From an uncultured Christensenellaceae bacterium (GTDB lineage: Bacteria > Bacillota > Clostridia > Christensenellales > Borkfalkiaceae), in NCBI GenBank assembly GCA_910588645.1, contig CAJUOY010000010.1, positions 3,070-67,069 on the forward strand: a stretch of 64,000 bases of DNA. Direction: 5' to 3'. Shown here piece after piece: positions 49,200-59,200 of this stretch. The translations under genes and the position numbers were made by a program. The number at the start of each line of letters is the position of its first letter. Position 1 is the first letter of the stretch. The notes beneath the pieces were generated by a model. It made no database searches. It had not been told where the DNA came from and saw only the letters and a program-made list of their open reading frames with translations.

Positions 49200-49907
49200 A
49201 TGGATAATTTTATTTTAAACGGTATCAAGTCTATACCATATGCGGGCAGCGTGCTTTTGCTCGTTATCGAGGTGTTGCTTTCCATAGTCTTTTCCTCCGC
49301 GATAGGTTACCAGCGGGAAAAGCGCGGGCACGGCGCGGGGTTAAGGACGCATATTATGGTTGCCTTGGGCGCCTGCCTGATTATGCAGGTTTCCGTCGGC
49401 GCGCCCGATTTTTTGTCCTCGCCCAACCGCGATCCCGCAAGGCTTGCGGCGCAGGTGGTTTCAGGAATAGGCTTCCTCGGCGCGGGAACAATTATTCAGA
49501 ACGGGACGAACATAAGGGGGCTGACCACCGCGGCCACTATTTGGCTGTGCGGGGGTATCGGGCTTGCCTGCGGCGCGGGTTATTTTTCCGCCGCGCTCAT
49601 ATCGGCCGCGGCCGCTTTCGCCGCGCTTATCGCGCTGTCGAGATTTGAGAAATATATCACCCGTAAATCGCCAAAAATAATTATGGTGCTGGACTTCGAG
49701 CCGCGCAATTTCAGGGAAATTCTCGACGTTGCGGATCATAACGGAATTATAGTAAAGGATATTCATTCGGACAGGTTAAAAGGGCATTCGCCTAAATTCC
49801 GCGTCTCCGTTATGATTATGCCCGCTTCGTCCAAGGAGGTGGAGGGGTTCACCCGCGATTTGCAGTCCGCCCTCAATCCGGAAGATTTCAGTTTGATTAG
49901 AAAATAG
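49200..49907 (+). CDS. mgtC: MgtC/SapB family membrane protein
   Basis: 235 residues. Four to five transmembrane helices contain the family signatures AIGYQREKRGHGAGLRTHIMVALGA and GFLGAGTIIQNGTNIRGLTTAATIWL. A cytoplasmic ACT-like C-terminal domain (from residue 155) follows. In other bacteria MgtC binds and restrains ATP synthase or affects magnesium adaptation. GGAAGGG lies upstream. It is a single gene between a terminator and the tRNA. Confidence 0.93.
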   Translation: MDNFILNGIKSIPYAGSVLLLVIEVLLSIVFSSAIGYQREKRGHGAGLRTHIMVALGACLIMQVSVGAPDFLSSPNRDPARLAAQVVSGIGFLGAGTIIQNGTNIRGLTTAATIWLCGGIGLACGAGYFSAALISAAAAFAALIALSRFEKYITRKSPKIIMVLDFEPRNFREILDVADHNGIIVKDIHSDRLKGHSPKFRVSVMIMPASSKEVEGFTRDLQSALNPEDFSLIRK

Positions 49908-49978
49908 TCGCGCGGGTTAATTCGCATATATTGTTTTTAAAATCGCTTTCGTAATTTGCCGTAATCGATTGACTTTTT

Positions 49979-50008
49979 CAGCGCGCATATGATAATATAA
50001 TTGACGGA
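49979..50008 (+). promoter_or_regulatory. Promoter of tRNA-Ala
   Basis: TTGACT (49979-49984), 18-bp spacer, TAATAT (50003-50008). The leader contains the hairpin ACGGAT-TATTT-ATCCGT. Confidence 0.6.
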
Positions 50009-50082
50009 TAAACTTTATTGCGCGGCGCACGGGAATACGTGATCTGCGCAAAACGGATTATTTATCCGTACAATGTATTTTC

Positions 50083-50158
50083 GGGGATATAGCACAGTTG
50101 GTAGCGCGATACGTTCGCAACGTATAGGTCAGGGGTTCGAATCCCCTTATCTCCACCA
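50083..50158 (+). tRNA. tRNA-Ala (anticodon CGC)
   Basis: A full cloverleaf: acceptor GGGGATA/TATCTCC with the G3:U70 wobble that identifies alanine tRNAs, anticodon loop TTCGCAA with CGC at 50116-50118, T-loop TTCGAAT, A73 and an encoded CCA end. It reads GCG codons. It is a single tRNA with its own terminator. Confidence 0.96.
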
Positions 50159-50164
50159 ATAGCG

Positions 50165-50213
50165 ACCTAAATCGAACCACTATTAGTTTAGTGAAAAACG
50201 ATTTAGGTTTTTT
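50165..50213 (+). terminator. Terminator of tRNA-Ala
   Basis: ACCTAAATCG (50165-50174) pairs with CGATTTAGGT (50199-50208) with an inner CACTA/TAGTG, followed by TTTTTT. Confidence 0.85.
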
Positions 50214-50333
50214 ATTACAAAAAATTTAGGAGTAACCTATTATGGTGCTTACCAAAATGCTTTCGCTTATAAACGAAGCAATAATTACTTGCGTTAGTTT
50301 GACGGTAAATGTTATTATTGTGTTATCATACTG

Positions 50334-50681
50334 ATGGTAAAAATTATGAAGATAGAAAAATTGATTTATAATGACGTTCAAATAGTCCACGTTATTTCCG
50401 AGGAGGTTCTTATAACCGACACGCAGTCGGCAACCGATCTGATGATGACGGTCGCATATGAAACGGGCATAAAAAATATAGTTATGGCTAAGGAACTTTT
50501 TGCGGAGAAGTTCTTTGTTTTAAGCAGCGGGCTTGCGGAAGAAGTCTTGCAAAAGTTTGTAAATTACCGTTTCCGCCTTGCGGTTTACGGCGACTATTCC
50601 AAGTATACGAGTAAGCCACTTAAAGATTTTATTTACGAGAGTAACAACGGCCTTCGACGTCTTTTTTATGTCGGGGCTTAA
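50334..50681 (+). CDS. DUF4180 family protein
   Basis: 115 residues (111 from the second ATG at 50346). It matches the DUF4180 pattern: a beta-strand start KLIYNDVQIVHVISEEVLI, a central MAKELFAEKFFVLSSGLAEEVLQKF and the conserved RLAVYGDYSKYTSKPLKDFIYESN. Biochemical role unknown. The ATG at 50334 lies four bases after a TATCAT box and lacks a ribosome-binding site; 50346 agrees better with the family start. Confidence 0.88.
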   Translation: MVKIMKIEKLIYNDVQIVHVISEEVLITDTQSATDLMMTVAYETGIKNIVMAKELFAEKFFVLSSGLAEEVLQKFVNYRFRLAVYGDYSKYTSKPLKDFIYESNNGLRRLFYVGA

Positions 50682-50751
50682 AGAGGCGGTAGAAAAAATC
50701 GGTTCGCTCTGATAATTAATTTTTGCGGACGTTTGTAGTTTTATTTCCCCA

Positions 50752-50780
50752 TTGACATAGCGGCGGTATTGTGTTAAAAT
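50752..50780 (+). promoter_or_regulatory. Promoter of the two-component operon
   Basis: TTGACA (50752-50757), 17-bp spacer, TAAAAT (50775-50780). Confidence 0.8.
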
Positions 50781-50808
50781 TTAAAAAAACCGACTATCGA
50801 GGTCAGAG

Positions 50809-51522
50809 ATGAAAAACATTGCAGTTGTAGAAGACGAAGACGAAGCGGCCGCATTGCTTATTTCTTATATTGATAAATATTCGTCCGTTACCGGTCAGGA
50901 ATTCAACGTTGTCAGGTTTAAGACGGCGTTCGATTTTTTGGAGGATTATAAGTCGGTTTACGCCGTGGTGTTTACCGATATTCAGATGCCTAAGCTAAAC
51001 GGAATGGACGCCGCCGTGGAGTTGCGCAAGCGCGATAAAACCGTTTCCATTATCTTTATCACAAACCTTGTGCAGTACGCTCAGCGCGGGTACGAAGTGG
51101 ACGCGGTTAGCTTTCTTGTCAAGCCGGTAAGCTATTACGATTTTTCGATGAAATTCAAAAAAGCCCTCGACATATACGTTATGAACGAGGACAGGAGTAT
51201 CACGGTAAATCTTCCAGGCGGACTTTGCAGGATCTCCACAGATAAGCTTATGTTTGTGGAAATTATGAACCACAGGCTTTACTATCATTTGATCGACGAC
51301 GTCATAGAAATGACGGGCGTGTTGTCCGCAGTCGAAAAGGAATTGTCCGATTACGGTTTTCTCCGCTGTAATAACTGCTATCTAGTCAATCCCAAATTCG
51401 TCGTTAACGTAAAGGGATCGAGCTTGCAGGTCGGCAATCAGACCTTGCAGATAAGCCGCCTGCGCCGTTCGGAATTTCTTGCGGGGCTTGCCAACTGGTT
51501 TGCGGGCTCGGGGACGAATTGA
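50809..51522 (+). CDS. LytTR-family response regulator
   Basis: 237 residues. The receiver domain (residues 1-120) has the acidic pair EDEDE, the phosphoryl-acceptor aspartate in VVFTDIQMPKLNGMDA and the lysine in SFLVKPVSY. The C-terminal LytTR DNA-binding domain spans about 135-230 (LMFVEIMNHRLYYHLIDD, FLRCNNCYLVNPKFVVNV). The partner kinase starts two bases after its stop. Position before three glucan hydrolases suggests it controls them, although no LytTR direct repeat was recognised there. Confidence 0.93.
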   Translation: MKNIAVVEDEDEAAALLISYIDKYSSVTGQEFNVVRFKTAFDFLEDYKSVYAVVFTDIQMPKLNGMDAAVELRKRDKTVSIIFITNLVQYAQRGYEVDAVSFLVKPVSYYDFSMKFKKALDIYVMNEDRSITVNLPGGLCRISTDKLMFVEIMNHRLYYHLIDDVIEMTGVLSAVEKELSDYGFLRCNNCYLVNPKFVVNVKGSSLQVGNQTLQISRLRRSEFLAGLANWFAGSGTN

Positions 51523-51523
51523 T

Positions 51524-52888
51524 ATGACGGAAGTTTTTTCTGCCTACGTAAGAATACTGCTTGAATTTCTTGTCGAGCTGTACATATATTGCTTTTTGGT
51601 AACTCTCAAACTAAACCGCGGCAGACGTTTCGGGCTCAGGGTTGCGGGCGGCGTTGCGGTTATCGTAGCGGCGGCTTTCGGGCTGTCGTTTTTCTACGTG
51701 TTAGCGGGCAGCACGGTTTGGGGCAGGATTATAATATATTTTGCTCTTTTCAGTCTTACCTGCCTGCACGTAATATTCTGTTACAAGGAAGATTATAAGA
51801 CCGTGCTGCTCTGCTGCAGTATGGCTTACGCTATGCAGAACCTTACCTATAAACTGTTTCTCTTCTTTTGGACGTTTTTGGTTGCGCTCGGCGTTTCGGA
51901 CGGCTGGGGAGACAATTTCGAAATTTTTTATAGGCTGATTTACTACTCGTTCTATGCACTGGTCATAGTTGTTATGTTTTTTGTGTATATCCGCAGGACG
52001 GTAAATCTTCTTTCGGACAGAAAACTCAACTACCGCACGCTTATAATTTCCATTTTGGTTTTAGGCGTCACTATAATCATTTGCTCGTTTGAGGACGTGT
52101 TTTTTGCCAGACTAAGCTCGGGGGGAGGTGAGAACAGTTTCGACCGTACCGAGTACCTTATACTGCGTCAGACGGGCAATGCGCTGTCCGCTGTTTGCTG
52201 CGCTGTGGTTTTATATTTGATGTATATAACTATGGAGGAGCGCGATCTTAAAAGGGAGGTGGAGTATCTCCAATACGCCATCAGTCAAAGCGAACAGCAG
52301 TATGAAATCTCCAAATCCACGATAGATCTTATAAATATCAAGTGTCACGACATCAAGTATAAGATTAATTCCATTCTGAACGGCGCGGAGCTGTCGCCCG
52401 AAGTGATAGACGATCTTAAATCGGGCATTTCCATTTACGATACTAAAGCGGAAACGGGCAATAAGCTTTTAAACGTACTCATTACCGAAAAGAGTCTTTT
52501 CTGCGAACAGAACGGAATAAATTTTTCCTGTATGGCGGACGGCGCAAAGCTGTCCTTCCTTTCGGACGGCGATCTCTATTGCCTTTTCGGCAACATCATA
52601 GACAACGCCCTTGAAGCGGTCAAGTCGGTTTCGGAAAAGGAGCGCAGGGTTATAAACCTTGTGGTAAAGGTCAAAAACGGACTTCTTATAGTCCAGCAGG
52701 ACAATTTCTTCGACGGCGAACTGGAATTCGAGGACGGCCTGCCCGTAACTACCAAAGCGGACAAAAATTACCACGGCTTCGGAATGAGAAGCATCCGAAT
52801 GATCGTGCATAAATACGACGGTGAACTCACAACCTATGTGAAAGACGATATATTTCATCTGAACATAATTTTCGGGCTCAACGGCTAA
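51524..52888 (+). CDS. GHKL-type sensor histidine kinase (AgrC-like)
   Basis: 454 residues. Six or so N-terminal transmembrane helices (residues 5-215) form the sensor; the phospho-accepting histidine is in IKCHDIKYKINSIL, and the GHKL ATPase has the N-box GNIIDNALEAV and the GFGMRSIRMIVHKYDG glycine box. Kinases of this type with LytTR regulators usually sense peptides. No AgrD/AgrB-like peptide gene is present, so the signal could be another ligand, such as a glucan fragment. Confidence 0.92.
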   Translation: MTEVFSAYVRILLEFLVELYIYCFLVTLKLNRGRRFGLRVAGGVAVIVAAAFGLSFFYVLAGSTVWGRIIIYFALFSLTCLHVIFCYKEDYKTVLLCCSMAYAMQNLTYKLFLFFWTFLVALGVSDGWGDNFEIFYRLIYYSFYALVIVVMFFVYIRRTVNLLSDRKLNYRTLIISILVLGVTIIICSFEDVFFARLSSGGGENSFDRTEYLILRQTGNALSAVCCAVVLYLMYITMEERDLKREVEYLQYAISQSEQQYEISKSTIDLINIKCHDIKYKINSILNGAELSPEVIDDLKSGISIYDTKAETGNKLLNVLITEKSLFCEQNGINFSCMADGAKLSFLSDGDLYCLFGNIIDNALEAVKSVSEKERRVINLVVKVKNGLLIVQQDNFFDGELEFEDGLPVTTKADKNYHGFGMRSIRMIVHKYDGELTTYVKDDIFHLNIIFGLNG

Positions 52889-52936
52889 AACTTTGAAAGA
52901 AATTTGCAGAATAAGAAAAAATATTGCAGTTAAGGG

Positions 52937-52964
52937 AACGCCTATTGACATCAGGCGTTTTTTT
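52937..52964 (+). terminator. Terminator overlapping the GH16 promoter
   Basis: AACGCCT (52937-52943) pairs with AGGCGTT (52953-52959), then seven T residues. The loop holds TTGACA (52945-52950), which with TATATT at 52967-52972 (16 bp) forms a promoter ending eight bases before the GH16 ATG. Confidence 0.75.
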
Positions 52965-52980
52965 ATTATATTGGAGTAGT

Positions 52981-53799
52981 ATGAAATTTGCTTATCTTAT
53001 AAAAAAAGCGGCTTTGGCGATTACGACGTCTGTTGCGGCGTTCGGCGTACTTTTAATAAGTTCGTGCGGGCTGTTCAACCCCGGTGAAAACGGCGATAAT
53101 CCCGCAGGACCTACGGTGAGACCGGGCGGGCCTCATTCTTCGGCGGAGGGCATTCCCGACAGAACGGCCAAAAACGAAGAAAAGATACTCAATTTTTCCA
53201 CGGGGCTCAATAACGGGTTCTGGGCGGCGGACGGCTGGAAAAATAACGGAATGTTTAACTGCACGTGGAGCGCGGGCAACGCCGTGGTTAAGGATGGAAT
53301 AATGAATATGTCCGTTACCGCGGGCGGAGACGGATATTACGGCGCGGAATACCGCACCACACAAAAATATTCTTACGGGTATTACTCCGTTTGTATGAAG
53401 GCGGCAAAGTGTCCCGGGCTCGTGTCCTCTTTCTTCACTTATACAAACAGCCCCGTTTGGGACGAGATAGACATAGAGTTTCTCGGCAAGGACACTACCA
53501 AGGTACAGTTCAACTACTATACCAACGGCGTCGGCGGACATGAATTTTTGTTCGATCTCGGATTCGACGCGTCGGAAGGGTTTCACGAATACGGTTTCGA
53601 CTGGCGCGAGGGCAGTATAGTTTGGTATGTTGACGGCAAGGCCGTATACAAGGCTACGGAAAATATTCCCTCTCACCCCCAACAGATAATGATGAACGTC
53701 TGGAACGGAATAGGCGTGGACGACTGGCTCGGCGCTTTCGATCCCTCGAAGCTTCCCGCTACGGCCCAGTATCTTTGGTCGGGTTACGGCGCGGATTAA
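52981..53799 (+). CDS. GH16 beta-glucanase lipoprotein
   Basis: 272 residues. The signal peptide ends in ISSC with lipidated C29, then a Pro/Gly linker to about residue 65. The GH16 jelly-roll domain carries the catalytic ExDxE as E162, D164 and E166 in WDEIDIEFLG. This motif spacing (no extra Met between) is typical of lichenase-type endo-1,3-1,4-beta-glucanases. GGAG lies just before the ATG. A second GH16 gene follows in the same operon. Confidence 0.92.
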   Translation: MKFAYLIKKAALAITTSVAAFGVLLISSCGLFNPGENGDNPAGPTVRPGGPHSSAEGIPDRTAKNEEKILNFSTGLNNGFWAADGWKNNGMFNCTWSAGNAVVKDGIMNMSVTAGGDGYYGAEYRTTQKYSYGYYSVCMKAAKCPGLVSSFFTYTNSPVWDEIDIEFLGKDTTKVQFNYYTNGVGGHEFLFDLGFDASEGFHEYGFDWREGSIVWYVDGKAVYKATENIPSHPQQIMMNVWNGIGVDDWLGAFDPSKLPATAQYLWSGYGAD

Positions 53800-53840
53800 A
53801 TAAAAAGTAATTATATAAACATAATAAAAAGGAGAAAAAG

Positions 53841-56204
53841 ATGAGAAAAAAATTATTTACATTATCGGCAACGGCCGTTGCGGTAGTAATGACTGCGGGC
53901 GCGCTTACGGCTTGCACTCCCGAAGTTGAAAAGCCCAAGCTTACGGATTCGCCCCTTACGGGCGTTACCCTTGCGGATTTCTCCGAGGGCTCTGCCGAAA
54001 CGTTCTTCGAGTCGGACGGCTGGACTAACGAATCGGTATTCAACACCTGGTGGAAAAAGTCAAACGTTACTTATACCGACGGCGCGATGCACCTTGGCAT
54101 GACCGAAAATCCCGACGGCTCCGTTGAAACTTTCGATGAATATTATGGCGGCGAAGCTCGTTCCCATCAGTACTTCGGTTACGGCGACTTCAAAGTAAAG
54201 ATGAAGCCAGCAAAGGCGAAAGGCACGGCAAGTACTTTCTTCACCTGTACGGGACCTTACGACGAGAACGAGGACGGCGAGCCCAATCCCCACGATGAAA
54301 TCGATATCGAGTTCCTCGGAACGGACACGACTCACGTACAGTTCAATTACTTCGTCAATGGCGTGGGCGGACACGAATATATGCACGACCTCGGTTTCGA
54401 CGCTTCCGCAGAGTATCACGAGTACGGCTACCGTTGGACTAAGGATTATATCGTATGGTTCGTCGACGACGAGCCCGTTTACAAGGTAACCGCGTCCGAG
54501 GATAATCCCCTGCCTTCCACACCCGGAAGAATTTTGATGAACCACTGGTGTGGCACTCCCGAAGCCGAGGGCTGGATGGGCGAGTACGAACTCGACACGA
54601 CCGTAACTTGCGACTACAAGTCCGTTTCCACTTCCGCAACTCCCATCGGCACTCTTCCCGAAAAGGTTGAAGTAGAGGAGTTCGAAGGGGATTGGGGCGC
54701 TATCGAGGCGATCGATCCCGGATTTACTTCCAGCGACGGCACTCATACAATTACCGTGGACGGCACTTCCTCCCACGTAGTTTACGAGGGAGTCGACGGC
54801 GGCAGCTACAACAATATCACAGGCAACATCAATGAAGCGGCAACCGATAAAAACTGGGTGCATGCGGTTCTTGAAAACAACGGCGAAAAAGCCGTAACCT
54901 TCCGCCTTAACGTAGTGAGCGGAGGAGAAAATATTCATGCTCTCAATTCGTATGCTTTTGTAAACGGCGAGGTTATTACAAATACGCCGTTCGAAGGTAC
55001 GATTGTGACGGTTGAACCCGGTGAAAGCGCAGAAATGGAAATTGCGTACAAAGGCGTTGCAAACACTCTTGAATTTATGCTCGACTCCATACGCGGAAGC
55101 GGCACTTGGGCGGGAGACGTAAATATCAGCGAAATTAAGTTTGCCAAGCAGGGCGAAATAGTTCTTCCCGAAGAACCTTCGGGCGAAAACAACGGAGTCA
55201 CAATAGACGAGACCAACGTTAAATTCAGCGGCAGCATTCCCTCGTATATCATCAACACCGACGAAGAGTCCAACAGTATGAAAGTAACGTATGCGGACGT
55301 TGCCGGCGGATCTTACGCGAATATTTCCGCCGCGGCTGCACAGCTTGCTCAGGGCAAGACGACGTTCACCGTAAAGGTTAAAAACAATGCGGCAGCGCCC
55401 GTTAAAGTCCGCGTAGATATAACGGGAGAAAGCGGTACGGCGACAAACCTTTCCGCAACGGCAACCAACGACGTTGCGATCAATACCGATACTGTTTACG
55501 GCGGTTCTATGTTCACGCTTGCGGAAGAGGGAGAAACGCTCGTAACGATAACTTACACCAGCAACGGCAAAAACGGCAAGGCGTCGAAGATTATGTTCTT
55601 CCTCGATACCTGGCAGTGGGACGATAAAGAAACGCATGCGGGCGACGTAACGTTTTCGGAAATGGCCTTCGGCGGCGAAGAAGAGTTAAAGGAACCCGAG
55701 CCTCCCAAGGAACCCGAGGGCGATAACGTAGATCTTACCTTTACTTCCGCCACTTACACGGTTGATAATGCGGAAGACGGCGTAAACGTGACTTATACAG
55801 ACTTTAAAGGCAACAGTTACAGCACTTCTACCGCGGAGGCGGCTACTCATGCGGCAGGCAAGAATACCTTCAGCCTCAAAATCAAAAATAACGGCACGGA
55901 AGCCGTGCAGGCGCGCGTTGACGTGCTTGCGACCGAGCAGATAGGAAATACCGCGGCTTGCAACGTATCGGCAACCGCCATCGGCGGAACGGAAGTTCGT
56001 ACAGATACTGAATGGGGCGGCTCGTTCGTAACGGTTGCGGCCGGCGAAGAGGTAACGCTTATCATAACTTACGACGGCGAGACAGACCGCGGCGCGGTAA
56101 CCGTGATCAACGTGTTCCTTGACAGCGCGAGAGGTACGGAAGATTTGTTCAGCGGCAACGTCACTTTGAGCGAATTTAAATTCGCGTCGGTTACGGCGGA
56201 ATAA
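53841..56204 (+). CDS. Multidomain GH16 beta-glucanase lipoprotein
   Basis: 787 residues. Lipobox LTAC with C25; GH16 domain about residues 40-275 with E153, D155 and E157 in HDEIDIEFLG. Three related beta-sandwich modules of about 130 residues follow, each with a GGSY...NIS/NIT opening and a closing G(D/N)V-SE(F/I/M)KF strand. They look like carbohydrate-binding modules of the CBM4/9-like type. The GH16 domain is a paralogue of the one in the previous gene. A strong AAGGAG is upstream. Confidence 0.92.
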   Translation: MRKKLFTLSATAVAVVMTAGALTACTPEVEKPKLTDSPLTGVTLADFSEGSAETFFESDGWTNESVFNTWWKKSNVTYTDGAMHLGMTENPDGSVETFDEYYGGEARSHQYFGYGDFKVKMKPAKAKGTASTFFTCTGPYDENEDGEPNPHDEIDIEFLGTDTTHVQFNYFVNGVGGHEYMHDLGFDASAEYHEYGYRWTKDYIVWFVDDEPVYKVTASEDNPLPSTPGRILMNHWCGTPEAEGWMGEYELDTTVTCDYKSVSTSATPIGTLPEKVEVEEFEGDWGAIEAIDPGFTSSDGTHTITVDGTSSHVVYEGVDGGSYNNITGNINEAATDKNWVHAVLENNGEKAVTFRLNVVSGGENIHALNSYAFVNGEVITNTPFEGTIVTVEPGESAEMEIAYKGVANTLEFMLDSIRGSGTWAGDVNISEIKFAKQGEIVLPEEPSGENNGVTIDETNVKFSGSIPSYIINTDEESNSMKVTYADVAGGSYANISAAAAQLAQGKTTFTVKVKNNAAAPVKVRVDITGESGTATNLSATATNDVAINTDTVYGGSMFTLAEEGETLVTITYTSNGKNGKASKIMFFLDTWQWDDKETHAGDVTFSEMAFGGEEELKEPEPPKEPEGDNVDLTFTSATYTVDNAEDGVNVTYTDFKGNSYSTSTAEAATHAAGKNTFSLKIKNNGTEAVQARVDVLATEQIGNTAACNVSATAIGGTEVRTDTEWGGSFVTVAAGEEVTLIITYDGETDRGAVTVINVFLDSARGTEDLFSGNVTLSEFKFASVTAE

Positions 56205-56211
56205 TGTAGAT

Positions 56212-56249
56212 AAAGGCCGCTGTTTTCGCTTGAAAACGGCGGCCTTTTA
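56212..56249 (+). terminator. Rho-independent terminator or attenuator
   Basis: AAAGGCCGCTGTTTTC pairs with GAAAACGGCGGCCTTT (one mismatch), followed by TA. It lies between GH16 and GH3, so it may set their ratio. Confidence 0.8.
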
Positions 56250-56270
56250 AAGTGTAAACAGGAGTAATAT

Positions 56271-59200
56271 ATGAAAAAAATCAAATCGATCAGCCTGATA
56301 ATCATACCTGTTGCGATGGCTTTGATCATAATTGCGAGCGTACTTGCAAACGTACTCACGCTCGGAAAATACGACAATATTCTGGAGCAGTTTTTCGGAA
56401 GCACGCCTTCCTATCTTAAAGGAGATACCAAGGGCGCGGATACCCAATATGTAAAAAGCAGTTTCGACAGCCCCAAATCCTTGTACGAGTACGAGGAAGA
56501 GCTCTGCGCGGAAATAGCGCAGGAGGGCGTGACGCTTCTCAAAAACGACGGACTTCTTCCTCTTGCAAAGGGCTCCCAACTCAGCCTTTTCAGTCATTCT
56601 TCCGTTGATCTCGTCAGCGGCGGTTCGGGCTCGGGTTCGGGCAGTTTCGAACTGACGGCCGATCTTAAAACGGGACTCGAAGCGGCGGGGCTTTCCGTAA
56701 ATTCCGCCCTTTGGAACTTTTATAAGAGCGGCAAAGGTTCTTCCTATAAGCGCGGCCCCGGAGTTATTAATTACGGCGCGGCTCTCGATTGGAGTATAAA
56801 CGAATGCCCTTTGAGCGTAATTCGCTCCGATAGCGGCGTGGTATCTTCCTTTGCGGGCACTACCGCAATGTTCGTGCTTTCCCGCACGGGCGGCGAAGGC
56901 GGCGACGAGGCAAGGGATATGGCCGCTTACGGCGGCAAGGCGGGTTCGCACTATCTCGAACCCGACGAGACCGAGCTTGAAATCATAAAATATCTTGACG
57001 AAAATTTCGAAAATATAATTTTACTCGTCAACTGCAACAACGCGCCCGAACTCGGCTGGGTAAAGGATTACCCCAACATCAAGGCCGTTCTCAACTTCCC
57101 CGGCGCGGGTAGAACGGGCGTCTACGGCCTCGGCCGCGTTCTTACGGGTTTGGATAAGGACGGCAAGGAGATCTCTCCTTCCGGTCACCTTGTGGACACG
57201 TTTGCTTACGATTCTTTCTCTTCGCCCGCTATGCAGAATATGGGCGATTACAGATATGAAAATTCCGACTACTATTACGTAAACTATGCCGAGGGCATTT
57301 ATGTAGGCTATAAGTATTACGAAACCCGTTACGAAGACGTGGTTACGGGCAGGGCTAACACGGGAGTTTACGATTATAATTCCGTAGTCCAGTACCCCTT
57401 CGGTTACGGTATGTCATATACCGATTTCACCTGGGATAATTTCGAAGTTTCACAGCCGGATGAAAACGGAGATATTACCGTGACTGTCACTGTACGCAAT
57501 ACGGGACTCGACGGAGTTAAAAGGCGCGGCAAGGACGTTGTGCAGATTTACGTTCAATCGCCCTATACAGAGTATGACGAGGAGTATGGCGTTGAAAAAG
57601 CCGCAGTTTCGCTCGTAGGTTTTGCAAAGACCGATTATATCGAGCCGGACGGCGAATACGAAGCATCCGTAAAAATAAACCTCAAAGATTTCGTATCATA
57701 TGATGCGAATAACGAAAAGACCTATATTCTCGAAAGCGGCAGGTACTATATTACCGCTGCACCCGACGCTCATACGGCGGTAAATAACGTGCTCGCCGCA
57801 AGAAGCGAACAGGGAGACGCTAAGGTAGATCTTTCCAAACTTTCAGGTACGGGCAACAGTTCGCTCGTCGGCTCTTACGTCTGCAATTCTACCGATAAAA
57901 CGACCTATTCGACCTACAACAACGGAGACGAACAGGTCAAAATAACAAATCAATTCGACGGTTGCACGGCGGAAGGCGCAAAGTATCTTTCCCGCTCAAA
58001 CTGGTCGGTTATGGAAAACAACGGGCTCAGATACGGCTACGCTTCACAGGCGGACAGCGGCGCGGAAATAGGCGGCAAGCAGTGGGCGCACGCTATTTCA
58101 AGCGAACTTAAAGCCAAACTCGATTCCCGTTCCTCTCTCAATCCCGCCGAGGGCACTGCTCCTACTAAGTATCAATTCGGCGAGAAAAACGGCGTCGATC
58201 TCATCGATCTTCGCGGCGCGGATTTCGACGATCCTCTTTGGGATGAACTTTTAAGCGAGCTGACGATTCCCGAGCTCAATAAGCTTATAGACGAATGCGG
58301 CTATTGTTCGCCTGCGGCTAAATCTATAAATAAACCCAAGGTTTCCGACCTTGACGGCCCTGCGGGACTCAACAAGGTCGTAGGTCACGGATCGTTGCCC
58401 ATTGGCGACAACTATTACGCGATGACCTGGCCCACCGAGTATATGCTTGCAAGCACCTGGAACGAAGATCTCGCCGTTAAAATGGGCGAGGGCGTAGGCG
58501 AGGACGGACTTTTCGGCGGAGTCGTCGGCTGGTACGGCCCCGGTATGAATATCCACAGAACGCCTTTTGCGGGCAGAAACTTCGAGTACTATTCCGAGGA
58601 CAGCTTTATAAGCGGCGTGCTCGGCGCGGCGGAAGTTCAGGGCGCGGCGAGAAAGGGTATGTATTCCTTCATCAAGCACTTTGCGCTCAACGATCAGGAA
58701 ACTCATCGCGACCACCTCGGTCTCGTTACCTGGTCTGGAGAACAGGCAATTCGTGAAATTTATCTCAAACCGTTTGAAATGTGCATTAAGGACAACACGG
58801 TCGAGATGAAGTACAACGAACCTGTAAAGGACGAGAACGGCGAAATTGTTTCTTACACTATGAAGACGCGCGAAATGCCTGCGGCAACCGCGGTTATGTC
58901 CTCGTTTAACCGTATAGGCGCGACTTGGGCGGGCGGAAACTACAATCTCATTACGGGCGTCCTCAGAAAAGAGTGGGGCTTTAACGGATTTGTTTTGACC
59001 GATTACGAGGTCCCCTCATATATGGATACCAGACAGACTATTGCGGCCGGCGGCGACGCAAAGCTCAAAACGGTGGATATGACCAACCTGTTCGCGACGA
59101 CTTTCACGCTTGCGGGAGATACCGAGTATCAGGGTTACGCCCGTGAAGCGGCGCACAGACTGCTCTATACGGTAGTTAATTCCGCGGGTATGAACGGCTT

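Noticed and set aside
50159..50333. tRNA-Ala as an integration site with an att repeat
   Set aside because: No repeat of the tRNA 3' end was seen downstream; the following repeat is the arm of a normal terminator.
54060..55637. 525-residue open frame on the minus strand
   Set aside because: It lies wholly antisense to the multidomain GH16 gene, has no ribosome-binding site and no recognisable domain. Long antisense frames arise from the codon bias of this genome.
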